Source: Rhodospirillum rubrum ATCC 11170 (lineage in GTDB: Bacteria; Pseudomonadota; Alphaproteobacteria; Rhodospirillales; Rhodospirillaceae). Taken from it: DNA of 64,000 nucleotides. The DNA lies in assembly GCF_000013085.1 (NCBI RefSeq), contig NC_007643.1:2217001-2281000 (forward strand), written 5' to 3'. Each line of letters opens with the position of its first letter. The stretch's first letter is position 1. Below the pieces are notes generated by a model that was not told the origin of the DNA, searched no databases, and worked only from the letters and a program-made list of their open reading frames with translations. Shown piece after piece: positions 48,645 through 55,896 of the stretch. The translations under genes were made by a program, and so were the position numbers.

Positions 48645-49370
48645 ATGCCCCACTCCCCAACGCAGCGCCGCGCCATCGTCTTGGTCAGCGGTGGCCTTGA
48701 TTCCACCACCACCCTGGCCATCGCCCAGGCCGAGGGCTTCACGGTCAACGCGCTTAGCTTCAGCTACGGCCAGCGCCATGCCGTGGAACTCGAGGCCGCC
48801 CGCCGGGTCACCCAGGCCTTCGCGGTGGAGCGCCATGTCATCGCCACCATCGATCTCCGCCAGTTCGGCGGCTCGGCCCTGACCGACAGCATCGGCGTTC
48901 CCAAGCAGCGGTCGCTGGAAACCATGGGCGCGGGCATCCCCGTCACCTATGTGCCCGCCCGCAACACCGTGTTCTTGTCCTTCGCCCTCGCCTGGGCCGA
49001 GGTGCTGGAGGCCAACGACGTGTTCATCGGCGTCAATGCCCTCGATTACAGCGGCTATCCCGATTGCCGGCCCGAATATATCAGCGCCTTCCAGACCATG
49101 GCCAATCTGGCGACCAAACGCGGCGTCGAGGGAACGGGGGTTCTGACGATCCACACGCCGTTGATCGCCCTGACCAAAGGCCAGATCATCCGGCGCGGCC
49201 TTGATCTGGGGGTCGATTACGCGCTCACCCACAGCTGTTACGACCCCTCGGCCGAGGGTGAGGCCTGCGGCACCTGTGATTCCTGCCTGCTGCGCTTGAA
49301 GGGCTTCGCCGAGAACGGCCTGGAGGATCCGGTGCGCTATGTCGGGGCGCGGTCACGGGCGGCGGGGTGA
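48645..49370 (+). CDS. queC: 7-cyano-7-deazaguanine (preQ0) synthase
   Basis: 241 aa. PP-loop [13 protein letters not shown] near residue 16, [28 protein letters not shown], and the zinc-binding Cys set near the C-terminus (SCYDP...[11 protein letters not shown]). It converts 7-carboxy-7-deazaguanine to preQ0 with ATP and ammonia. Canonical in all visible residues. AAGGAG before ATG. It overlaps the GMP-reductase-like gene and shares the run with queE. FolE and QueD, the earlier steps, are not in the window. Confidence 0.96.
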
Positions 49371-49375
49371 GCGCG

Positions 49376-50533
49376 ATGATCGAGGGATTGCGCAGCGGCC
49401 TCAGCTTCGACGACGTGCTGCTGGTTCCCGGGCGGACCCGGGCGCGCAGCCGCGCCGATATCACCCTTGCCAGCCGCTTCTCCCGGCGCATCGCCTTGGC
49501 CTTGCCGCTGGTCTCGGCCAATGTGCCGTGGTGCACGCAAGCGCCGATGGCGATCGCCCTGGGCCGCTTGGGCGGGCTGGGCGTTCTTCACCGCATGTGC
49601 GCCATCGAGGATCAGGAACGTCAGGTCGCCCTGGTCAAGGCGGCGCCCGTCGATGGCGAAGACGCGGCGCGGGCAACCGTCGATGACGGGGGCGCCCTAA
49701 TCGCCGCCGCCGCCGTCGGCGCCAAGCCCGAGGATCTGGAGCGCGCCGACCGCTTGGTGGCGGCGGGCTGCGACGCCCTGGTCGTCGATATCGCCCATGG
49801 CCATGCCGATTACGCCCTCGATACCATCGCCGCGCTGAAAAGCCGCCATCCGCAAATTGATGTCATCGGCGGCAATGTTGCCACCGCCGAGGGCACGGCC
49901 GATCTGATCGCCGCCGGGGCCGATGCCATCAAGGTCGGCATCGGTCCGGGCGGCATCTGCACCACCCGGCGGGTGGCCGGGGCCGGGGTGCCGCAGATGA
50001 CGGCGATCGCCGATTGCGTCGGCGTCGCCCGCGCCCGGAACGTGCCGGTGATCGCCGATGGCGGCATCCGCTTCTCGGGCGATATCGTCAAGGCCCTGGC
50101 CGTCGGCGCCGCCTCGGTGATGCTGGGCAGCCTGCTGGCCGGAACCGATGAAAGCGCCGCCGTCTTCATCGACCACCAGGGGCGGCGCTGCAAGGCGACC
50201 ACCGGCTTCGTCACCCTCGGCGTCGGACTGACCCGCAAACGCCTGCGCGGCGAGAAGATCAACGCCGAGGATCTCGACGCCTATGTCGCCGAAGGGGTGG
50301 AATCGACCTTCGAGGCCTCGGGTCCGCTGGCCCGGCTGATCGGTCAGCTTGCCGGGGGGATACGCTCGGGCGTCAGCTATGGCGGCGCCCTGAGCATCGC
50401 CGAACTTCAGGACAAGGCCCGCTTCATCCGCGTCAGCGAAGCCGGGCGGGCGGAAAGCCGCCCCCATGCCCTGGACCGCGCCCCCGCCCCGCCCCCCGAT
50501 TACGCGAGGCTGTTCGTCGAGGAGGAGGCCTGA
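49376..50533 (+). CDS. GMP reductase/IMP dehydrogenase family enzyme without CBS domains (ToyE-like candidate)
   Basis: 385 aa from the ATG at 49376 (GGCGGGG 8 nt upstream); a GTG at 49367 overlapping the queC stop is possible. Barrel with FDDVLLVPG, catalytic Cys loop [30 protein letters not shown] and AEGVES in the flap. The two CBS domains of IMPDH are missing and the flap lacks the Arg-Tyr pair of IMPDH, which favours a GMP-reductase-type reaction. In the toyocamycin pathway the related ToyE reductively deaminates preQ0 nucleotide. Placed between queC and queE. Confidence 0.85.
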   Translation: MIEGLRSGLSFDDVLLVPGRTRARSRADITLASRFSRRIALALPLVSANVPWCTQAPMAIALGRLGGLGVLHRMCAIEDQERQVALVKAAPVDGEDAARATVDDGGALIAAAAVGAKPEDLERADRLVAAGCDALVVDIAHGHADYALDTIAALKSRHPQIDVIGGNVATAEGTADLIAAGADAIKVGIGPGGICTTRRVAGAGVPQMTAIADCVGVARARNVPVIADGGIRFSGDIVKALAVGAASVMLGSLLAGTDESAAVFIDHQGRRCKATTGFVTLGVGLTRKRLRGEKINAEDLDAYVAEGVESTFEASGPLARLIGQLAGGIRSGVSYGGALSIAELQDKARFIRVSEAGRAESRPHALDRAPAPPPDYARLFVEEEA

Positions 50534-50535
50534 GC

Positions 50536-51243
50536 ATGTTCGGCCGGAACCCTGCGCGCGGCCCCGACCCCGGCGATGGTGAAAGCCTGTGGATCCAGGA
50601 AGTTTTCTACACCTTGCAGGGCGAAGGGCCGTTTTCCGGCCAACCCAGCGTCTTCGTCCGCACCGCCGGCTGCAATCTGCGCTGCGCGTGGTGTGACACG
50701 GATTTCGAATCCTCGGCCTGGAAACCACCCTTGCCCGAGCTTCTGGCCGTGATCGACAGCCGCCGTCCCCGGGTTTGTGATCTGGTGGTGCTGACCGGCG
50801 GCGAGCCGCTGCGCCAGGAGGTCGGCCCGCTGGTCCGCGCCCTGCTGGCTCGGGGCCTGCGCGTGCAGATCGAGACCAATGGCACGCTATGGCGCGACCT
50901 GCCCTTCGGCCCCGGCCTCAGCATCGTTTGCAGTCCGAAGACCCGCACCCTCGATCCCCAGTTGGTGCCCAGGATCGACGCCTTCAAATATGTGATCGCC
51001 GCCGGTGAAACCGATCCCACCGATGGCTTGCCCGCCCTGTCCACCCAGCACCCCGGGCGGGCCGAACGCCTGTTCCGCCCGCCCCCCGGGGTACCGGTGT
51101 TCGTCATGCCGCGCGACGACCATGGAACACCCGCGCGGCCCGGCCGGGGCGAAGACGATAACTTGGCCGAAGCGGCGGCCTCGGCCCTGCGCTTTGGCTA
51201 TCGCCTATGCGTCCAGGTCCACAAAATCCTGAAGATCGCCTAG
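50536..51243 (+). CDS. queE: 7-carboxy-7-deazaguanine synthase (radical SAM)
   Basis: 235 aa. EVFYTLQGEGPFSGQPSVFVR, the cluster motif Cys-x3-Cys-x2-Cys as CNLRCAWC, DTDFESS, and LTGGEPLRQE. It rearranges carboxytetrahydropterin to 7-carboxy-7-deazaguanine with SAM and a [4Fe-4S] cluster. Three bases after the GMP-reductase-like gene; the last gene of this plus-strand run. It serves queuosine in tRNA and possibly the proposed nucleoside pathway. Confidence 0.95.
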   Translation: MFGRNPARGPDPGDGESLWIQEVFYTLQGEGPFSGQPSVFVRTAGCNLRCAWCDTDFESSAWKPPLPELLAVIDSRRPRVCDLVVLTGGEPLRQEVGPLVRALLARGLRVQIETNGTLWRDLPFGPGLSIVCSPKTRTLDPQLVPRIDAFKYVIAAGETDPTDGLPALSTQHPGRAERLFRPPPGVPVFVMPRDDHGTPARPGRGEDDNLAEAAASALRFGYRLCVQVHKILKIA

Positions 51244-51314
51244 GTGTTCCGTCCGGCGGACGGGGACACGATCGCGCGGGATCGCGCAGTGCCGTCATCG
51301 CACGGTATTCAGTT

Positions 51315-51983
51315 TCAACCGATCCGCTGAGACAGTTCGATTTCTGCTCCGATCGATGTGGACACATAGCCCTGGTCGGGAGCACGCACGAGGGAGAGAT
51401 AGTCTGGGCTGTGATCGGCGTTATCGGCGACAATAATCGCCCCCGGCCGCAGACGGCCTCCCACCAAGCGCAGGATGTCGGGATAGAGGGCTTTGGCACC
51501 ATCCAGAAACAACAGGTCGATGCGCTCGGGCAGACCCTCGGCCAGGGTCCGTAGCGCATCACCTTCGCGGATCTCGACCAGATCGGCCACTCCGCCCGCG
51601 ATCAGATTATCCTGTGCCCGCGCCGCCTTGGAGGGTTCAAACTCAGTGGTGATCAGATGACCGCCGCCATTGTCACGCAACGCTGCGGCCAGATGCATGG
51701 TCGACAGGCCGAATGAGGTGCCGAACTCGACGATGCTGCGTGCCCCGCAGCTTCGCGCCAGGATGTACAGCAACCGACCGGTCTCTTTCGACACGGCGAG
51801 GGGGGCATTCTTCAGCCGGGAGTAGAAGTCGGCATAGTCGGTCCTGCTTCGCATTAATCGCGCCAGTTCTTCGGCGGAAACGTTTGCCAGAGCCGGATCG
51901 GCGAGCGGCGACGTCGCTGCCGCATCTTCGAACAAGCGCTCCAACAGAGGGGCAAGCGGGAGGGTGGTCAGGGTATTGTTCAT
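51315..51983 (-). CDS. class I SAM-dependent O-methyltransferase
   Basis: 222 aa. SAM-binding VEFGTSFGLSTMHLAAAL at about residue 87, LITTEFEP, and DLLFLDGAKALYPDILRLV, as in the catechol/caffeoyl-CoA O-methyltransferase-like family. Divergent from a TetR gene with 91 bp between, so probably controlled by it. It sits inside the 7-deazapurine-type region; it may be a tailoring enzyme or an unrelated insert with the TetR gene and transposase remnant. Confidence 0.88.
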   Translation of the reverse strand: MNNTLTTLPLAPLLERLFEDAAATSPLADPALANVSAEELARLMRSRTDYADFYSRLKNAPLAVSKETGRLLYILARSCGARSIVEFGTSFGLSTMHLAAALRDNGGGHLITTEFEPSKAARAQDNLIAGGVADLVEIREGDALRTLAEGLPERIDLLFLDGAKALYPDILRLVGGRLRPGAIIVADNADHSPDYLSLVRAPDQGYVSTSIGAEIELSQRIG

Positions 51984-52031
51984 GTCGATCTCCGATCCAG
52001 GGTCGACGCATCCTTGCGCCGGATCAAAAAT

Positions 52032-52044
52032 ACGACTAAATCGT
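52032..52044. promoter_or_regulatory. possible TetR operator
   Basis: ACGACTAAATCGT, with ACGA/TCGT arms around a 5-bp centre, in the 91 bp between the divergent methyltransferase and TetR genes. Binding is inferred from position and symmetry only. Confidence 0.4.
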
Positions 52045-52074
52045 CATGTTTCCGATTCGCATTGGCCAACCCCC

Positions 52075-52716
52075 ATGACCGATCATCGAAAACCTCTGAT
52101 TACTCAGCGAAAACAGCCCCGTCAGGCCCGCTCAAACGATCTGGTTGCCGCCATCCTGGAGGCGGCGGCTCAGGTTTTGACCAGGGACGGCGCTCATCGT
52201 TTCACCACCGCCCGGGTGGCCGAGAAAGCGGGAGTCAGCGTCGGATCGCTCTATCAGTATTTCCCTAACAAGGCGGCGATCCTCTTCCGCCTTCAGAGCG
52301 ACGAATGGCGGCAGACATCCGAGATGCTGCACACCACTCTGGGGAATGCGGAGAAACCGCCGCCCGAGCGACTGCGTACCCTGGTTCACGCTTTCATTCG
52401 TTCGGAATGTGAGGAGGCAGCGACGCGCCTTGCGCTCAGCGATGCCGCCCCCCTTTATCGTGATGCGCCCGAAGCGCGGCAAACGCGTGAGGCGGCACAG
52501 CGCATGGTCCAGACGTTTCTCCGCGAGGCGCTGCCGGAGGCCGCCGAGTCCACGCGGGCTTTGGCTGGCGATCTGATCACCATGACGCTGGCCTCCGTGG
52601 GAAAGCAGTTTTCGAGCGCGCCCCGCACCCCCGCCGAAATCTCCGCTTACGCCGATGCGCTGGCTGACATGTTCTGCGCCTATCTGGGACTCCTGAACGG
52701 TCGCGACAAAGGCTGA
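52075..52716 (+). CDS. TetR family transcription regulator
   Basis: 213 aa. HTH at about residues 25-68: EAAAQVLTRDGAHRFTTARVAEKAGVSVGSLYQYFPNKAAILFRL, a typical TetR/AcrR DNA-binding domain. C-terminal domain resembles the broad TetR_C group with no assigned ligand. It should repress the divergent O-methyltransferase gene. The ATG at 52075 has no strong ribosome-binding site. Followed by an IS5-type remnant. Confidence 0.9.
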   Translation: MTDHRKPLITQRKQPRQARSNDLVAAILEAAAQVLTRDGAHRFTTARVAEKAGVSVGSLYQYFPNKAAILFRLQSDEWRQTSEMLHTTLGNAEKPPPERLRTLVHAFIRSECEEAATRLALSDAAPLYRDAPEARQTREAAQRMVQTFLREALPEAAESTRALAGDLITMTLASVGKQFSSAPRTPAEISAYADALADMFCAYLGLLNGRDKG

Positions 52717-52751
52717 TCTGTCCCACAGGGAACAGAGCGGCCCCTTCGCGC

Positions 52752-53088
52752 CTCTATACGGAATACGAATGGTCTGTGATCGAGCCTTTGCTGCCGAACA
52801 AGCCGCGCGGGGGTCCGCGCATCGATGACCGGCGGGTCCTCAATGGAATTCTGTGGCGCTTTCGCACCGGATCGCCGTGGGCGGAGATCCCCGAGCGCTA
52901 CGGCCCGCCGACCACCTGCTACCTCGCCGACAAGGGTTATGACAGCAACGCCATTCGCGCCCTGGCCGCAGAGAAACAGTTCCGGGGTATTGCCACTCGT
53001 TACGACAAAGACCCGCTCAATGTCCTTGCAGCCATTAAACTCGTCGCCCCGCGGATTTGGTGTCAGCCGTAATGAGTCCACGGCCTAA
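52752..53088 (+). pseudogene. IS5-family transposase remnant with internal deletions
   Basis: Frame begins LYTEYEWSVIEPLLPNKPRG, then DDRRVLNGILWRFRTGSPWAEIPERYGPPTTCY, the N-terminal part of IS5-type transposases. It jumps directly to LADKGYDSNAIRALAAEK and then to QFRGIATRYDK...LAAIKL, so the central catalytic region and a second part are lost. Near 53060 a frameshift separates RIW from the expected NESTA ending, which is present in the next frame. Terminal inverted repeats were not identified. Non-functional. Confidence 0.85.
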
Positions 53089-54386
53089 CCTTCCTCTCCC
53101 CCCAGGGCGCGGTCGATGGCGATAGCGGCGTGATCGAGGAAGGCCAGCGGGTCATCAAGCCCGGCCAGGGTGTCGGGGGTTATCGCCTGGGGCAGCTCGG
53201 GATCGGCAAGCAGCCGCTCCAGGAACGAGGCGCCGCCCGTCGCCGCCGCCAGGGCGTGGCCCTGGACCAACCGATAGGCGGCCTCGCGGCTCATGCCGGC
53301 GCCCACCAAAACGAGCAGGGCCTTTTGCGACCAGCAGCTTTGGCCATAGCGCGCCAGATTCTCGGCCATGCGCTCGGGATGGACGGTCAGGCCCTCCACG
53401 ATCGCGGCCAGACTGTGCAGGGCGTAATCAAGGACAAGGGTGGTATCGGGCGCCACCACCCGTTCGACCGAGGAATGGCTCATATCGCGCTCATGCCACA
53501 GCACCATGTTTTCAAGCGCCGGGACGACGCCGGCGCGCACCACGCGGGCCAAGCCGCAGAGTGTTTCGCAAAACAGCGGATTGCGCTTATGGGGCATGGC
53601 CGAGGATCCCTTCTGGCCGCTGGGAAAGGGCTCCTCGACCTCGCCGATCTCGATGCGCTGCAGATTACGGATCTCGGTGGCCAGCCGCTCGACGGCGCCG
53701 GCGATGACGGCAAGGACGGCGAAGAAAACCGCGTGGCGATCGCGCGGCACCACCTGGGTGGCCGCCGTTTCCACCGCCAGCCCGAACTGCGCGGCGACTT
53801 GCGCCTCGACCTTCGGATCGACGGTGGCATAAGTGCCGACGGCGCCGGCGATCTTGCATACGGCGATTTCCCGCAAGGCCCAGGCCAGCCGCGTCCGCGC
53901 CCGCTGGAATTCGGCAAGATGGCCAGCCAGTTTCAAGCCGAAGGTGGTGGGCTCGGCGGCCATGCCATGGGTCCGCCCCAGGCAGGGCGTGCGGCGGTGG
54001 CGGCGGACCTGGTCCTCCAGGGCGGCGATCATCCGCGCCAACCCGTCCTCAAGGATCGCGCCGGCCCGGGTTAGTTGCAAGGCTAGCGCCGTATCAAGGA
54101 TATCCGACGAGGTCAGGCCGTAATGGAGATAGCGCCCCTCCTCGCCCATCTGGTCGGCGATATGGGTCAGGAAGGCGATCACCTCGTGGCGCAGGGTGGC
54201 TTCCAGCCGGTCGATCGCCGCGCTGTCGATGCGGGCGCGGCGGACGGCCAGGGCGGCCTCGGCCGGCACCACGCCCAGGGCCGCCTGGGCGTCCAGCACG
54301 GCGGTTTCGATCTCCAGCCACAGCCAATAGCGGCTTTCGCGCTCCCAAACAGCGGCCATCTCGGCCCGGCGATAGCGCCCGATCAC
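53085..54386 (-). CDS. purB: adenylosuccinate lyase (ToyF-like candidate)
   Basis: 433 aa fumarase/aspartase-superfamily enzyme. YLHYGLTSSDILDTA, RTHGMAAEPTTFG with the His of the active site, and the signature SSAMPHKRNPLFCE. GTG start overlapping the purA-like stop (GTGA). Canonical PurB opens adenylosuccinate and SAICAR; here coupling to the short PurA-like gene and closeness to queC/queE suggest a dedicated role on a 7-deazapurine nucleotide as for ToyF. Normal purine synthesis cannot be excluded, as other purB copies cannot be seen. Confidence 0.92.
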   Translation of the reverse strand: MIGRYRRAEMAAVWERESRYWLWLEIETAVLDAQAALGVVPAEAALAVRRARIDSAAIDRLEATLRHEVIAFLTHIADQMGEEGRYLHYGLTSSDILDTALALQLTRAGAILEDGLARMIAALEDQVRRHRRTPCLGRTHGMAAEPTTFGLKLAGHLAEFQRARTRLAWALREIAVCKIAGAVGTYATVDPKVEAQVAAQFGLAVETAATQVVPRDRHAVFFAVLAVIAGAVERLATEIRNLQRIEIGEVEEPFPSGQKGSSAMPHKRNPLFCETLCGLARVVRAGVVPALENMVLWHERDMSHSSVERVVAPDTTLVLDYALHSLAAIVEGLTVHPERMAENLARYGQSCWSQKALLVLVGAGMSREAAYRLVQGHALAAATGGASFLERLLADPELPQAITPDTLAGLDDPLAFLDHAAIAIDRALGGEEG

Positions 54387-55396
54387 CGTTCGCCCCGCCG
54401 GTCCAGGATATCGAAGGTATCGGGACCGGTGCCGATCAGCGTCACCGGGGCGCGGCAGGCGTCTTCGACCTGGTCGATGAAGGCGCGGGCGGCGCGGCTC
54501 AGGCGATCAAACGGCCGGCCGCGACACTCGGGATCGATGCGATCAAGGAAGGTCAGGGCGATATCGGTCGGGGCGTTGATGCGGGCGGCGCGCCCCGCGG
54601 CGGCGAAATCGAAGGTGCCAACCCGGCGCGGCCGGCCGGTCACCGTGCCCTGTTCAAGGAAGCCGCGCGCCTCGATCTCGGCGCGGGGCAATTCGGTGGG
54701 AAAGGGTCCGCCGCCGACCCGGGTGGGAAAGGCCTTGAAGGCCAGAACCACCCTATTGATGCGGGTTGGCCCCAGGCCGACATCGGCGGCGATGGTCGCC
54801 GCCGTCGAATCCTTGCCCACCGTATGCGGATAGGTGCCGTAAAGCACCGACAGCAAAAAACCGTTGGTGCCTTCGATCAGCACCTTGCGCCCGTCATCAA
54901 GGGCCTGATTGAGCAGTTCGGCGACATCGGCCAGATAGGGGGCGAGAGCGGCCACCTCGCCGGCCAGCCGCCCCCGGCGTAGGGCGCGATCGGCCAGACA
55001 GGGGCCATGGCCGCTGCCGGTCGACCCGATGGTGGTGGTCAGATGGGGATCCTCGCGGTCGGTCCGGCGATGGGCCTCGTCGATGATGCTGGCCCGGGGA
55101 TCGAGTCCAACCCGTCGCCCCGCCCCCAGATCGGCGACCTCGGCCAGGAAAACCGCCGGATTGACCATCACCCCGGCCCCCAACAGCAAGGTGGTTTGCG
55201 GGCGGACGACGGCGGCGGGAAGCTGGCGCAATTTCAAGGTGGTTCCGGCCGAAACCACCGTATGGCCGGCCCCGGGCCCCAGACCGGCGCGCGCCGCCAC
55301 GTCGATGCCGTCGGTCAGGCTGAGATAGGCGGAAATCTTGCCCTTGGCCTCGTCCCCCCACTGGCCGCCGGCCACCACGGTGCAGCACCCCACCAT
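54383..55396 (-). CDS. purA: short adenylosuccinate synthetase homologue (ToyG-like candidate)
   Basis: 337 aa, about 90 shorter than normal bacterial PurA and nearer archaeal or phage-type length. GTP-binding start VVAGGQWGDEAKGKI keeps the catalytic Asp (phage PurZ has a change here) but has Ala for the usual Gly. GTTP-loop region GTYPHTVGKDSTA and TRVGGGPFPTEL are present. It joins aspartate to an IMP-like nucleotide. The ATG at 55396 follows GGGAG. Coupled to purB; divergent from the peptide gene. Confidence 0.88.
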   Translation of the reverse strand: MVGCCTVVAGGQWGDEAKGKISAYLSLTDGIDVAARAGLGPGAGHTVVSAGTTLKLRQLPAAVVRPQTTLLLGAGVMVNPAVFLAEVADLGAGRRVGLDPRASIIDEAHRRTDREDPHLTTTIGSTGSGHGPCLADRALRRGRLAGEVAALAPYLADVAELLNQALDDGRKVLIEGTNGFLLSVLYGTYPHTVGKDSTAATIAADVGLGPTRINRVVLAFKAFPTRVGGGPFPTELPRAEIEARGFLEQGTVTGRPRRVGTFDFAAAGRAARINAPTDIALTFLDRIDPECRGRPFDRLSRAARAFIDQVEDACRAPVTLIGTGPDTFDILDRRGER

Positions 55397-55441
55397 CCCA
55401 TTTCTCCCGATGACCCGCCCCGATCGATAATACACGCATAG

Positions 55442-55453
55442 CGATAATTATCG
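55442..55453. promoter_or_regulatory. palindromic operator candidate
   Basis: CGATAATTATCG, perfect 12-bp palindrome in the 170-bp divergent region between the purA-like and peptide genes. It lies just upstream of the plus-strand promoter and near a minus-strand TATTAT. The binding protein is unknown. Confidence 0.45.
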
Positions 55454-55471
55454 TTGTTCACACTTTATACG

Positions 55472-55500
55472 TTGACAGTCTTGTGGATTCAACCGATAAA
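55472..55500 (+). promoter_or_regulatory. sigma-70-type promoter of the peptide gene
   Basis: TTGACA at 55472-55477, 17-bp spacer, GATAAA at 55495-55500: close to consensus. The peptide ATG is 66 bp downstream. Confidence 0.65.
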
Positions 55501-55566
55501 AAATCTCTTTTTGCGACCCAGACGTGTTCTTTCCCGCTTCCCCCGATCAGGACAAGGAGACAGTCG

Positions 55567-55806
55567 ATGAGTGATATCGTGAGCTTCGTGAAGACCCATC
55601 TGCAGGGCGCGATCGACGGGCTGGACGAGGCCAAGGCCGTCGAATTGGCCGGACAATTGACCTCGGAGGTCAGCGCTGAAGTGGCCGGCGAAGCCGCCTC
55701 GGAAGCCACGTCCGAAGCGGCGGCCGAAGCCTCGTCGGAAGCCGCGTCCGAAGCGGTTGGCGAAAGCGCCGGCGAAGCCACCGGGGAAAGCGCCCGTTTC
55801 CGCTAA
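55567..55806 (+). CDS. 79-aa Ala/Glu/Ser-rich peptide, possible precursor peptide
   Basis: 79 aa behind a strong AAGGAG and a near-consensus promoter. N-terminal 40 residues look like a helical leader (MSDIVSFVKTHLQGAIDG, then LDEAKAVELAGQ). The second half is a low-complexity repeat of Glu-Ala-Ser/Thr/Ala with Gly (for instance EAASEATSEAAAEASSEA), ending SARFR. No Cys. Followed by genes for an adenylating enzyme and a subtilisin-like protease in the same direction. A substrate peptide for these enzymes is my hypothesis; an acidic structural or regulatory protein is the alternative. Confidence 0.7.
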   Translation: MSDIVSFVKTHLQGAIDGLDEAKAVELAGQLTSEVSAEVAGEAASEATSEAAAEASSEAASEAVGESAGEATGESARFR

Positions 55807-55896
55807 GCCCCGCCCCCACCGTCCTCCCCGGGGGCCGCGCTTGGCCGTGGCCCCCGCCCCCCCAGCGCCCTTTCCCCCGCCGGACGGAGCCGCGCC

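Noticed and set aside
48645-49370. QueC-like component of a defence system (Qat or type IV CBASS)
   Set aside because: No cyclase, TatD nuclease or other defence genes are near, and the protein looks canonical and sits with queE.
54383-55396. PurZ (2-aminoadenine DNA synthesis, phage type)
   Set aside because: The catalytic Asp of the GDE motif is retained, whereas PurZ has it replaced; no phage polymerase or phage genes are nearby.
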